A DNA stretch of 44,266 bases, taken from Clostridiales bacterium (lineage in GTDB: Bacteria > Bacillota > Clostridia > Tissierellales > GPF-1). The DNA lies in the NCBI GenBank assembly GCA_013619125.1, contig JABXKS010000101.1, positions 1 through 44,266 on the forward strand. Direction: 5' to 3'. The first letter of the stretch is position 1; the number at the start of each line of letters is the position of its first letter. Positions 23,192 to 31,918 of the stretch are shown here, piece by piece. The notes below the pieces were generated by a model. It saw only the letters and a list, made by a program, of their open reading frames with translations, had not been told where the DNA came from and ran no database searches. Made by a program: the position numbers and the translations under genes.

Positions 23192-24190
23192 CTATATATA
23201 GTTCAAAATTATATAAACGGAATAGATCCCCAGAAGAACAATTCCTTCACGCTTGGCGATAAATGCTTTTCTGCCGCGAGAGAAATATCGGAACAACCCC
23301 AAAGCAATCAACATGGTCGGAATCTGAATGCGGTAAAAATCCACCGGCACTTCCAATCCGCCCTTTGTTACTGCAGCTGCACTCCCCACAACAAATAGCA
23401 CATTCAAAATATCAGCCCCGATAATATTGCCGACAGCCAATTCTCCATGCCCTTTTTTCACCGCTGAAATTGCGGTTACCAATTCTGGCAAGCTCGTTCC
23501 AAAGGCTACCAATGTTGCTGCGATAACACTTTGTGGAATTCCCATGCGAAGCGCTATAATTTCAACCGCAGGAATCAATACCCTCGAAGAACCGATCACC
23601 AGGACAACCCCAATGATCAATTTGATAATTTGCATCCAAAGCGATGTATCCTCTTCCTCAAACCCATGCGCGCTTTTTGTCGCAGTCCGCGCCCATTTCA
23701 TAGAAATATAAATATACGCAACTAAAAGACCGAGAAACACAAATCCCATCCATTGGTAGATCCGACCCATCTCGCCTGCCGAAAAAAACGGCAAACAAAC
23801 AATCGCCAACAATACACCTGCACCCAACTGTACTTTTCCTTGTCGTAAAATCGTCTTTCTATCTACAACCAAATGTCCCATAATTGCCGCCAAACCAATA
23901 ATCAAACTGGTATCGGCAATAATTGAACCAATGGCATTTCCCAAAGCCATATCTGGGTTGCCATTCAAGGCTGCCATTACGGACACACTCGCCTCCGGCA
24001 ATGTCGTACCTAGCGAGACGATGGTTGCGCCAATGACCATCTTCGGCACACCCCAGTGTACGGAAAGGCTGACCGCCTCGTCAACAAGCATGTCAGCACC
24101 CTTGCTTAATACAAAAAGACTCACTGCAATAACAACAAAGAGAATAAGTGTAGGCCATAGTTCCAAATTTTGTAATAATACTTCTTCCAT
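23192..24190 (-). CDS. CaCA-family cation exchanger, probable Mn2+ exporter
   Basis: 332 residues from the ATG at 24190 (GAGAGG upstream); the frame to 24244 runs back into the riboswitch expression platform and is rejected. Ten or so helices hold two inverted alpha repeats: GATIVSLGTTLPEAS through ALGNAIGSI (54-90) and AATLVAFGTSLPELV through AVGNIIGAD (224-260). That is the YrbG/CaCA pattern, normally Ca2+/Na+ or cation/H+ exchange. The leader is a yybP-ykoY Mn2+ riboswitch. Members of this family under that riboswitch are predicted to export Mn2+, so Mn2+ efflux is the likely job here. Confidence 0.92.
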   Translation of the reverse strand: MEEVLLQNLELWPTLILFVVIAVSLFVLSKGADMLVDEAVSLSVHWGVPKMVIGATIVSLGTTLPEASVSVMAALNGNPDMALGNAIGSIIADTSLIIGLAAIMGHLVVDRKTILRQGKVQLGAGVLLAIVCLPFFSAGEMGRIYQWMGFVFLGLLVAYIYISMKWARTATKSAHGFEEEDTSLWMQIIKLIIGVVLVIGSSRVLIPAVEIIALRMGIPQSVIAATLVAFGTSLPELVTAISAVKKGHGELAVGNIIGADILNVLFVVGSAAAVTKGGLEVPVDFYRIQIPTMLIALGLFRYFSRGRKAFIAKREGIVLLGIYSVYIILNYI

Positions 24191-24230
24191 TTTGTTCCTC
24201 TCCCTTTCGCATACGTGGGTCTTTTTCCAC

Positions 24231-24366
24231 AAAAAAAGACCCACAACTAACGATACTCGTTAATTGTAGAGTCTCACATGACATAAAATGCCACCAAAGC
24301 CGGGAATTTTTTCCGTAATGACGACTTTGATTCCTTATATTGCAAGGATAGTTACTCCCTCTAATC
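24231..24366 (-). promoter_or_regulatory. yybP-ykoY (Mn2+) riboswitch with terminator-type expression platform
   Basis: Reading the minus strand from 24366: AGAGGGAGTAAC, a P2 stem CCTT/AAGG, then the conserved CAAAGTCGTCATTACGG and CCCGGCTTTGG elements, and closing strand CTCTA (24271-24267), which pairs with TAGAG (24363-24359) as P1. These match the known yybP-ykoY aptamer core. The closing CTCTA also begins a 13-bp stem (24269-24257 with 24253-24241, two G-U pairs) followed by TCTTTTTTT, a terminator. Ligand-stabilised P1 would hold back that stem, so Mn2+ should turn the exchanger on. Confidence 0.93.
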
Positions 24367-24386
24367 AATCACTGTTTATACTCCCT

Positions 24387-24415
24387 ATCATACTCATTAT
24401 GACAAGATATTGCAA
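24387..24415 (-). promoter_or_regulatory. Sigma-A promoter of the riboswitch/exchanger unit
   Basis: On the minus strand TTGCAA (24415-24410), 17 bp, TATGAT (24392-24387). The start point falls near 24381, just ahead of the aptamer. The -35 region overlaps the stop of the DUF4184 gene at 24419 closely. Confidence 0.7.
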
Positions 24416-24418
24416 GTT

Positions 24419-25237
24419 TTATGTCATCATTTTATCATTCTTCTCAATTGCAAACCCTTCTTCTTTCTCTTCATTTCCCCAAAAGAAAGTTTCTAGCTCA
24501 CGCCCCAAAATTCGATCAATCATTGAGACAATCACGAACCCTAACAGAGCACTGTCCAAAATACTCATCACACGACCACCAATGGATCCATCAAAAAAGC
24601 AAAGATGGAATCCAAGATACAGCAATCCGCTCACAAGACAAACTGCACCCCAATAGACCCATGCCATTTTTCTTTCTTTTCGAGTTCGGGAAGGAATATT
24701 TTGCCTCTTCAGTTTTGCGTACATGAAAAGACCAATCACAAGAAATCCGAACCCTGTACTTCCATGTTGCATCCCCTTATATAAAGGAATTCGGCTCCCA
24801 AAAAGCAAGAGCTCCTGTCGCAATACAGGGATCATTTTAACCATGAACCCTGTTTGGTGAGTAAAACTATCCCAAACAATGTGCGTGAGCATCCCAATTA
24901 ATGCCGAATAAGCAAACCGCCACGCCTCACGAGCATGACGGATATAGATCGGAGGACGCCGGTATTGTTGCATGCCTCCCCAAAAGGGATCTGGCAAATG
25001 TCGCAAGAAAGCATCCCTGACAAAGGCTTCATAGATCAACCAAACCAAAAATACCAAAGGCAGATTCGTTGTGATCAATCCCGAAAGGGTGTGCCCAGAG
25101 ATTTGTAAAGGTTTCACATAAAGAAAATATTCAAAATCTGGCGCCATCGCGCCTAAAACAAGCGCAGCAAAATGAAACTTATTTTTATGTTTCAAAAGAG
25201 GTATTACTGCTGCTGGATGCGCAAAGGTAAATGCCAT
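24419..25237 (-). CDS. DUF4184 family membrane protein
   Basis: 272 residues. The N-terminus AFTFAHPAAVIPLL and the GAMAPDFEYFLY (29-40) and HIVWDSFTHQTGF segments are the marks of DUF4184, a membrane family related to inner-membrane metal-dependent hydrolases of the YdjM type. Conserved His and Asp residues (H7, D34, then D and H in the second motif) could form a metal site. Five or six helices are likely. It lies 21 bp after the BceB-like permease gene, on the same strand. No function is known for the family. Confidence 0.86.
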   Translation of the reverse strand: MAFTFAHPAAVIPLLKHKNKFHFAALVLGAMAPDFEYFLYVKPLQISGHTLSGLITTNLPLVFLVWLIYEAFVRDAFLRHLPDPFWGGMQQYRRPPIYIRHAREAWRFAYSALIGMLTHIVWDSFTHQTGFMVKMIPVLRQELLLFGSRIPLYKGMQHGSTGFGFLVIGLFMYAKLKRQNIPSRTRKERKMAWVYWGAVCLVSGLLYLGFHLCFFDGSIGGRVMSILDSALLGFVIVSMIDRILGRELETFFWGNEEKEEGFAIEKNDKMMT

Positions 25238-25258
25238 TAAGAGTCTCCTTTAATTGTT

Positions 25259-27262
25259 CTATTCTCTCGTTCTACCAAATTCTGGGGCTACTATCGCCTT
25301 CACACCCAAATAGGTCGCTAAAAAATAACCGCCATAAATCACCAAAATGAAGAGCGCAGTGACCACCAAATTGCCAACGATATCCATTTCTCCCACCATA
25401 CGAATCACATCATTGGCAACCTTCAATCCAACAATGGAATGGACAATCGCCAACCCTAGGGGCATCATAAAGTACAAAAACACTTGAAAGAAAATCGACT
25501 GATTGATCATTTTCTTTTCCGTACCGATCTTTCGGAGCAATTCATAGCGCTCCCGGTTGTCCGTCGCTTCCGACAATTGCTGAAGGGCAAGTATTGCCGC
25601 ACAGGTAATCAAGAATACAAATCCCAAATAGATGGACAAAAACGATAGAATCGCACGCGTCGAAACGCTGGAATCATAAATCTCAGTACGTGATCTCGAA
25701 AAGTAGTCCGGTCTTGGCTCTGTTTGTCTCAGCCACGCCGCCACCTTCACATCAAATTCCCTCGCCTGCGCGTCGTCTTCAAAATTGAAATTTGCACTCT
25801 GCTGTTGCAACTCAAGAGTAGGAAACTCATCGTCTCGCAATACAAAGGTCCCGAAGTTGCCCATTGCAAATCCCAGTTCCAACGGCGTATCTAAAAATGA
25901 TAGCGTTTGAAGCGCAAAGGTTTGACTCGCCAACGGAACCGAATCATCCGCAGAAAAGATTGTTTCAAAAGCATCTTTCACATCTTGATTCGTACTGAGA
26001 AAAGCGAATTCTCCAGAAGCTAGTTTTACAGGTTCCTGTCCGTTCATCTTCCGCAATCCATTTAAATCCGACAACGAAATAGCTAAAGGATGCATTTCTC
26101 CCATTTCTCCAAAATCAAAGTTCGCTTTTCCGGCTCCCGGAAGTTCTGAAAAAGCGATCCCCGAATCATATTCGCGTACAACAGCCACTTCTCGATAAGC
26201 ATCCTGTCCCCATTGGCGGTTCACAACATCCAAAATTGGTTCTGATTTCTCCTCATCGATCCGATAGTTCGTCAACGTATATTCATACGGATTCTCTTTG
26301 GCCAAATCTTTCGAGACTGCCATAGAAACCCCCATGCCGCTTGAGAAGGTACCGATCGTCAACAAAAGCACCAAACAAACGATCGTCATTGATACATAAG
26401 TCGTATTGATTTTACTGTTCACCTGTCGCAAAACAAACATGTTCAAGTTCTTAAAATACAGTCTCGGATTGGCCTGTACCGTGCGCAACAAAAAACCAGA
26501 TAACGACATAAAAAACAAAAATGTTCCAACCGATCCCAAAAGAATCGATGCAGTAAACATCCATCCAATATCCAATAATCCATTCTTCAAAATCAGCGCG
26601 TAGGCAAGTCCCAAGCAAAAAAACGCAAACCCAAAAATAATCACCGACGCTTTCAAACTTCGAATCTTCAGCTCTTCATTTTTCCGGTTTGCCTGGAAAA
26701 GATCGATCAACTTATATCTTGAAATCGACACGGCGCTGAATAACACAGCAATCGTAAAGATCAAGCCAAAATACAAGATCGCCTTCCCAGCGCCTCCCAA
26801 AGAGAAGATAAAGTGAAAGTCTTTCATGTTCACTTCAAAAAGCATGGCAGTAAATATCGACATCAACTGAGAAAGTACGGTCCCAAGGGCCAATCCAACT
26901 CCCAACGCAACTACCCCAATGATCATTGTTTCATAAATCAACACCCGGGAAATTTTCCTCTTTTCCATCCCTAGAAGCATGTACATACCCAATTCCTTTT
27001 TCCGCCTTCGAATTAAAAAACCATTGGCATATACAATTAGAAAACCCAGCACAATGGATACAAAAACCGAAAAATACGCCAGGATATTGGTCAAAGCAAC
27101 CAATGTGGATTTCTGCGACTCCGTAAAAGCCATCAATTCCTGTTGCGCATCAAGGGAATTAAACATATAAAAAACACTAACGCCAAAAACCAAGGTTAAG
27201 AAATAAACCGCAAAGTCCTTGGTACTTTTTCGAACATTTTTTCTCGCTAATTTAAAGTACAT
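25259..27262 (-). CDS. BceB-type ABC exporter permease (FtsX domains)
   Basis: 667 residues with about ten transmembrane helices in the BceB order: an N-terminal four-helix FtsX block (GFLIVYANGFLIRRRKKELGMYMLLGM), a two-helix centre, a large extracellular region at about 320-520, and a final FtsX block. The RRRKKELGxYxLLGM stretch is typical. Such permeases remove bacitracin-like and other peptide antibiotics from lipid targets and also signal to a sensor kinase. No BceRS pair is in the window. The gene overlaps the ATPase gene by 11 bp, so translation is coupled. Confidence 0.92.
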   Translation of the reverse strand: MYFKLARKNVRKSTKDFAVYFLTLVFGVSVFYMFNSLDAQQELMAFTESQKSTLVALTNILAYFSVFVSIVLGFLIVYANGFLIRRRKKELGMYMLLGMEKRKISRVLIYETMIIGVVALGVGLALGTVLSQLMSIFTAMLFEVNMKDFHFIFSLGGAGKAILYFGLIFTIAVLFSAVSISRYKLIDLFQANRKNEELKIRSLKASVIIFGFAFFCLGLAYALILKNGLLDIGWMFTASILLGSVGTFLFFMSLSGFLLRTVQANPRLYFKNLNMFVLRQVNSKINTTYVSMTIVCLVLLLTIGTFSSGMGVSMAVSKDLAKENPYEYTLTNYRIDEEKSEPILDVVNRQWGQDAYREVAVVREYDSGIAFSELPGAGKANFDFGEMGEMHPLAISLSDLNGLRKMNGQEPVKLASGEFAFLSTNQDVKDAFETIFSADDSVPLASQTFALQTLSFLDTPLELGFAMGNFGTFVLRDDEFPTLELQQQSANFNFEDDAQAREFDVKVAAWLRQTEPRPDYFSRSRTEIYDSSVSTRAILSFLSIYLGFVFLITCAAILALQQLSEATDNRERYELLRKIGTEKKMINQSIFFQVFLYFMMPLGLAIVHSIVGLKVANDVIRMVGEMDIVGNLVVTALFILVIYGGYFLATYLGVKAIVAPEFGRTRE

Positions 27263-28019
27263 CGCTATTGTCTCCCCCTAACAAGGAAACCACATCTATG
27301 ATTTCATTAAAAAAATCTTTTCGACTCGCCAAGCCCCGATCGATTTCATGGAAGAGCCGTCCATCCTTAATGAATAGAATTCGTTTGCAATAACTTGCGG
27401 TGAACGCATCGTGCGTCACCATAAGAATGGTCGCATTCATCTCTTGATTCATCTTCTCAAAGCTAGTCAACAACATTTTTGCAGACTTTGAATCAAGCGC
27501 ACCTGTCGGTTCATCTGCCAAAATCATGGCTGGCTCCGTAACAATCGCTCGCGCAGCTGCAACCCGTTGCTTTTGTCCGCCAGACATCTGATAAGGGTAT
27601 TTCATCAGCACATCTTCAATCTCTAACTTCGCGGCTACCGCCTGAACCCGGGTGGCAATTTCCCCAGACGGACATTTCATAATGGTTAAAGCCAACGCGA
27701 TATTTTCAAACGCCGTCAACGTATCCAAGAGATTAAAATCCTGAAAAATGAAACCCAATTGTTCCCGCCGAAAAGCAGAGAGCTTTTTCGGCGATAATGC
27801 TGTCACATCACAATCATTAATTGTAATCGAGCCCCCTGTAATGGTGTCGATGGTTGAAATGCAATTCAAGAGTGTTGTTTTTCCACTGCCAGACGCTCCC
27901 ATAATTCCAATGTATTCGCCTTCCGTCACATCAAAGCTGATTTCGTCAATCGCCTTTGTGATATTTCCCCGTTTGCCATAGATCTTTTCCATATTTCTTA
28001 CCTGCAAGATTTTTTTCAT
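27252..28019 (-). CDS. BceA-type ABC exporter, ATP-binding protein
   Basis: 255 residues. Walker A GASGSGKT (41-48), Q-loop [19 protein letters not shown] (93-111), signature MSGGQ (145-149, M for the usual L) and Walker B ILADEP (166-171) are all present. The [10 protein letters not shown] stretch and the [15 protein letters not shown] insert belong to the MacB/BceA group. It should energise the permease encoded just downstream. GGGAGG precedes the ATG. The gene starts its unit after the 230-bp gap behind rtcB. Confidence 0.93.
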   Translation of the reverse strand: MKKILQVRNMEKIYGKRGNITKAIDEISFDVTEGEYIGIMGASGSGKTTLLNCISTIDTITGGSITINDCDVTALSPKKLSAFRREQLGFIFQDFNLLDTLTAFENIALALTIMKCPSGEIATRVQAVAAKLEIEDVLMKYPYQMSGGQKQRVAAARAIVTEPAMILADEPTGALDSKSAKMLLTSFEKMNQEMNATILMVTHDAFTASYCKRILFIKDGRLFHEIDRGLASRKDFFNEIIDVVSLLGGDNSDVL

Positions 28020-28141
28020 AATGTCCTCCCATTCCTGTCCTTATGGGATTAGTATATCTCGCAGTTCTTTTCTCTCTCATAACGGTTTCTTACATCCACC
28101 TTACCTTTCTAAACAAAACTCTTAATTCCCCGTTGCACAAG

Positions 28142-28194
28142 AAAAGGGAGCGATTCTTGATGAACCACTCCCACTTCTTCGATTACTCCCTTTT
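28142..28194 (-). terminator. Probable terminator after the rtcB gene
   Basis: A 9-bp stem AAAAGGGAG/CTCCCTTTT encloses about 35 nt, some of which can pair again. On the minus strand the stem runs into TTTTC. It lies downstream of rtcB (stop at 28252). The long loop makes it less certain than the other terminators. Confidence 0.45.
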
Positions 28195-28251
28195 AAATAA
28201 ATTTAAAAATCTCTTTCCCTTGTTCTGATGCCAGAAATGAAAGATGATCTT

Positions 28252-29418
28252 TTATGATCCCTTCACATTAAACAAAGGCTGAATCCGCTCTAAAACAACC
28301 GCCGTTTCTCGAATCCATTGTTCAATCTCCTGCCATGGCTTATAGGCCGCGGGAATCTCATCTAAGGTTGACTTGTTCATGGTGGTGGTATAGATTCCCT
28401 CCATGGATGCCTTAAAGGTTTCCATGGTAAAGATCTTCTTCGCTTGGGTGCGAGAATACAGCCGACCGCACCCATGGGGCGCTGATGTATTCCAATCGGC
28501 ATTCCCTTTCCCCTCACAGATCAAAATCCCATCCCGCATATTCAACGGAATCACTAGAATTTCTCCCGCCTTCGCGGAGATGGCGCCCTTTCGAACGATC
28601 CTTGTTTCCATGTCGATATAGTTATGTATCGACTCAATCATCGGCAAATTGTTAAATTCTGAATCCGACATCCGAAAGTACCCCGCCGCAATCTGATAGA
28701 GGATCATTTCGCGATTCAGACACGCATACTCCTGGGCGATCTTCATATCATGGAGGTAGTCCTCCATGGCGTCCCCCTCTAAAAAAGCAAGGTTATAGGG
28801 AATCCCCTCAATGGGCGGCCGTTTCTTGGCGTCCTTTTTAGGAACCTTCACCCCGAGGGTCTTCTGCAGATATTCATAGGCGATCTGCTGATGGGCTTGC
28901 GCAATCTGCAACCCCAAGTTTCGACTTCCCGTATGCACCGACAGGATCAACTCGCCCGTCTCGGACAAGCCTCCTTCAATAAAGTGATTGCCCCCGCCAA
29001 GACTTCCGATCCCGCGGGTATATAAATCAGCCTTATCAGGAATCCGCCCCCAGCATTTCAACGATTTCAAAATATGCTGATACACCACCAATGGTTGCGA
29101 GTGAATTGAAAACCCCAGCGGGATATTTTCCACAATAAAGGCTTCCAGTGCCTTCACTTCAAAGGTCCTCTCACCAAAATTCGCAGACAATACGCCGCAA
29201 CCAATGTCCACCCCAACGACAGACGGCACCACACGGTCCCGCACATAATACGTCGTTCCAATGGTGGCACCCTTTCCGATATGCACATCGGGCATGATTC
29301 GCATATGGGCATCCTTCGTCCATGATTGATTCAGCATCTCACGAATCTGATCCCGTGTGCCTTCATCCAAAACATCTGTAAATACTTCCGCTTCAGCGCA
29401 GTTTCCTTTAATCCTCAT
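28252..29418 (-). CDS. rtcB: RtcB family RNA ligase
   Basis: 388 residues from the ATG at 29418, which has GAGG 9 nt upstream and begins MRIKGNCAEAEVFTD as in close relatives; the frame extends to 29499 with ATG choices at 29439 and 29427. Mn2+ and catalytic motifs are complete: MPDVHIGKG (42-50), VGVDIGCG with D71 and C74, GGGNHFIE (141-148), HTGSRNLG (162-169), and APHGCGR with H315, the residue that takes GMP. RtcB joins 3'-phosphate or 2',3'-cyclic phosphate RNA ends to 5'-OH ends. No archease, RtcA or RtcR gene is nearby. Confidence 0.94.
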   Translation of the reverse strand: MRIKGNCAEAEVFTDVLDEGTRDQIREMLNQSWTKDAHMRIMPDVHIGKGATIGTTYYVRDRVVPSVVGVDIGCGVLSANFGERTFEVKALEAFIVENIPLGFSIHSQPLVVYQHILKSLKCWGRIPDKADLYTRGIGSLGGGNHFIEGGLSETGELILSVHTGSRNLGLQIAQAHQQIAYEYLQKTLGVKVPKKDAKKRPPIEGIPYNLAFLEGDAMEDYLHDMKIAQEYACLNREMILYQIAAGYFRMSDSEFNNLPMIESIHNYIDMETRIVRKGAISAKAGEILVIPLNMRDGILICEGKGNADWNTSAPHGCGRLYSRTQAKKIFTMETFKASMEGIYTTTMNKSTLDEIPAAYKPWQEIEQWIRETAVVLERIQPLFNVKGS

Positions 29419-29497
29419 TATTCTCATCCTCTCATTCATATCATACCTAATCCCTCTTGCCTTACCCTCAAAAATCAACCATTCCACTTTGTTGCGC

Positions 29498-29520
29498 AAA
29501 AAAAGAGCGGTTCCCCGCCC
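29498..29520 (-). terminator. Intrinsic terminator of the flavodoxin-fold gene
   Basis: A 6-bp stem GGGCGG-GGAA-CCGCTC (one G-U) on the minus strand, followed by seven T. It lies between the flavodoxin-fold gene (stop at 29566) and rtcB. Confidence 0.85.
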
Positions 29521-29565
29521 CTTGAATTTCTATTCCAATGTCCTTCATTTTCCTCTCGCATTTTT

Positions 29566-30798
29566 TCAGCCCTTGGATCTTCTTTGCTCCAAGATTTTAT
29601 CATAGGGTTGAATCATGGTTTTCTTTAAGTTTGGCATGACTCTTCGCCGAATCGCTGGGATTTTCATCATCCATCCGATCAAGTAGCCTTGCAGAATCGT
29701 ACTTCTTTTCTTATGTGGAAAATCGTAAAGATTTTGCTTTCGATAAAAACGATGGTCCTCCCGCATAAAACCCCTCGACTCGTAGATTAAATCGCGGAAA
29801 ACTCGCATGCCCCCAACACCTTGAAAATTCACGGGCCGCTCCGGATGCTGAACCATCGCCCAGTCCACTTTTTTTGCCAAGGTTTCAGTCTGCTCGGTGG
29901 TGTTTCCACCTACTTGGTCGCTCACAATTCCGCAGAGATAGACATGTCCCACTTCCGCCCTTGCCGTTAATACATCTAAGAAATTACTTTCCGATTCCTT
30001 CGCCCCGGCAAGCAAATATCCGATCGGCCGACCAACAATATTCATGCGATGACCATTACTGAACTGTCGATCGTCAAACTTCTTCCACACACTTCGAAAC
30101 CAATGATTCTCCACGTTGCCCGCATAGACAATCGCATCCGAATCTTGCACGAAGGATTGAAGGCTTACTTGGAAATCATCCTTGATGACACACTCCCCAG
30201 ACATCGCGCAATTCAAACAGCCCAGGCACCCCGCCTTCATGGAGATCTCGTTTAAGTTCAGCACCCGAATCTTTGCCGTGGTGTTCTTTTTATACACTTC
30301 GATCATTTCTTTCAGACTTTCGTCTCCCTCAAGCAAATCCGTTATCAAACTGATTTGCTTGGCTGAAACGTCTGCCTCGGGTTTCGTCACACCCATTTCC
30401 CATTCGATTTCCTCCAGATAGGATTCAAACCGAACTTGGCCTTCCGGCTTTAGAAGATCCTGCATATCGGCAAGATGCCCAGGAATTGATCGCATTCCCC
30501 AATCTTTCCCAATCTCTTCGAGATATCGACTGGCTGTATGATCATAGAAATGACGTGATGTGGAAATTTGACTCATCCACTTCCCTGAAAAAGCATCCTG
30601 GAGGTTATTCTCCACGATCAATTCGATCCAACGCATCACTTGAAACGGAACCGAGAAGGTATATACCGGGTACACCCACAACACTAGATCCGATTCACGA
30701 ACCGCCTCCATCATCTCAGTAAGCTTATCCAGCTTTCGTTCGAGGCTTTGAATACTTTGCCCAATATGATAGCAAGTCACTTCAACATTGCTCTTCAC
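29566..30798 (-). CDS. Double flavodoxin-fold NAD(P)H oxidoreductase-like protein, probably truncated at the N-terminus
   Basis: 410 residues from GTG. Two flavodoxin_2-type units are visible. The second (about 148-290) has the usual start ISLITDLLEGDESLKEMI and the Cys motif GCLGCLNCAMSGECVIKDDF. The first begins directly at its second strand (VEVTCYHIGQ), so the first strand and phosphate loop that should precede it (about 30-35 residues) are absent. The GTG start has no ribosome binding site and lies inside the last codons of the MarR gene, which itself ends early. A deletion at the junction is likely, and the product may be inactive. Residues 300-410 resemble a C-terminal extension seen in related proteins. 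Confidence 0.7.
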   Translation of the reverse strand: MKSNVEVTCYHIGQSIQSLERKLDKLTEMMEAVRESDLVLWVYPVYTFSVPFQVMRWIELIVENNLQDAFSGKWMSQISTSRHFYDHTASRYLEEIGKDWGMRSIPGHLADMQDLLKPEGQVRFESYLEEIEWEMGVTKPEADVSAKQISLITDLLEGDESLKEMIEVYKKNTTAKIRVLNLNEISMKAGCLGCLNCAMSGECVIKDDFQVSLQSFVQDSDAIVYAGNVENHWFRSVWKKFDDRQFSNGHRMNIVGRPIGYLLAGAKESESNFLDVLTARAEVGHVYLCGIVSDQVGGNTTEQTETLAKKVDWAMVQHPERPVNFQGVGGMRVFRDLIYESRGFMREDHRFYRKQNLYDFPHKKRSTILQGYLIGWMMKIPAIRRRVMPNLKKTMIQPYDKILEQRRSKG

Positions 30799-31168
30799 TA
30801 GAGAACTGGTCTAGAAATTCCAACTCATTCCTCTCCAATTGTAGATGCCTATGCAAATGAAGTTCATAAATTTCCCTGCCGGAATCCGTTAAGGTGAAAT
30901 GCACTTCTTTTCGATTCCCTTCCCGATGAAACTTTCGAATATGCTCTTTTTTCAATAATTTAGCCGCGATCTTTGTAACCGCACCCTTAGTCAAATTCAA
31001 AGCTACTGCAATCTCCGTTACATTGGTCTTCTCCACCTTCCCGATGGCATCCAAGAAGTGAACCTCATTCAATCCCAAATCCATATATTTTGCTCGGCTG
31101 ACCTTTTCATAATATTCGTTGGATATGTGAAGAAATTTTTGTTTGATTTGAAATAGCTCGTCACTCAT
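30782..31168 (-). CDS. MarR family transcriptional regulator, C-terminus apparently shortened
   Basis: 128 residues. The winged helix is clear: NVTEIAVALNLTKGAVTKIAAKLLKKEHIRKFHREGNRKEVHFTLTDSGREIYE. The last dimerisation helix stops at FLDQFSSEEQC, some 10-15 residues short of normal, at the point where the flavodoxin-fold reading frame begins. It is divergent from the cyclase-like gene at 31333. The gap between them holds a promoter with a 27-bp inverted repeat that it may bind. Confidence 0.85.
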   Translation of the reverse strand: MSDELFQIKQKFLHISNEYYEKVSRAKYMDLGLNEVHFLDAIGKVEKTNVTEIAVALNLTKGAVTKIAAKLLKKEHIRKFHREGNRKEVHFTLTDSGREIYELHLHRHLQLERNELEFLDQFSSEEQC

Positions 31169-31237
31169 AATGCCTCCTGCACCTACTTTTTCTTTCCCAT
31201 TGTATCGCTCTCCCTATCATATCAAAAAACATTTTTG

Positions 31238-31275
31238 TTGACAAGGAAACAAAATACATGATATTGTTTCCGTAG
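31238..31275 (+). promoter_or_regulatory. Promoter with MarR-type operator for the cyclase-like gene
   Basis: TTGACA (31238-31243), 18 bp, TATTGT (31262-31267). The perfect repeat GGAAACAA (31245-31252) and TTGTTTCC (31264-31271), 11 bp apart, fills the space between -35 and -10 and covers the -10. A second small repeat, GTTTC-CGTA-GAAAC, overlaps its right arm. A protein bound here would block polymerase; the divergent MarR is the natural candidate. Confidence 0.75.
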
Positions 31276-31332
31276 AAACCAAAAAAACTTTCGATTGATC
31301 ACAAATCGAATTGATTAAGAAGGAGGATTATT

Positions 31333-31842
31333 ATGTTTATCGATTTGACGCTACCCATTGATTTAAAGTCAAAAGAAATGGCTGAGAACAATGAAAAGAT
31401 TGTTTCCTATGGCCACCTTGGCACCCATTTCGACATTATGGACAAAACCTTTCCCCTTGAACTAATCGAGCGAAACGGCATTGTTTTTGATATCTCGCTG
31501 ATCCGCGAACGAGACGTCGAAACCACCGACCTCGATTTGAATCTTGTGAAAGAGGGCATGTTTGTTGCTTTCTATTCTGGGTTTATCAACGAAGAAACCT
31601 ACGGCACCAAACCCTATTTTCAAAATCATCCGGAGCTTTCACCTATATTGATTAACGCCTTGCTAGAAAAAAAGATTTCCATTATTGGCATTGATTTTTC
31701 CGGCGTACGTCGTGGAAAAGAACATACACCCATGGACCAACACTGTGCCGACCACAATGCACCCTATTTCAAAGCCAATACCTATCCTTTGAACTATCAG
31801 GGGCTCTCAGGTATTCCATGTCGTGTAGTCGCCAAGATCTAA
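31333..31842 (+). CDS. Divergent cyclase-family protein
   Basis: 169 residues. It starts FIDLTLPIDL and has GHLGTHFD, with H28, H32 and D34 matching the first metal ligands of the cyclase/kynurenine formamidase family. The following PxH is replaced by IMDKTF, so the fourth ligand is missing. The rest (IGIDFSGVRRGKEHTPMDQHCADHNA) keeps the family strand plus a family-like His-rich loop. It is shorter than the 212-residue paralogue at 19652 and quite different from it. Activity is uncertain. AGGAGG precedes the ATG, and the upstream operator suggests MarR control. Confidence 0.8.
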   Translation: MFIDLTLPIDLKSKEMAENNEKIVSYGHLGTHFDIMDKTFPLELIERNGIVFDISLIRERDVETTDLDLNLVKEGMFVAFYSGFINEETYGTKPYFQNHPELSPILINALLEKKISIIGIDFSGVRRGKEHTPMDQHCADHNAPYFKANTYPLNYQGLSGIPCRVVAKI

Positions 31843-31918
31843 CGACACAAACACCAGTCTAGAAGATTGCATCAGAATCAAATGGGGTAAAATGGTAACA
31901 AATGACAAGGAGGTTGCC

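Noticed and set aside
24208-24245. A strong GGGTC...GACCC hairpin ahead of the exchanger start as the riboswitch terminator
   Set aside because: No T run follows it. The 13-bp stem at 24241-24269 followed by TCTTTTTTT is the better terminator, and this hairpin may be the alternative fold.
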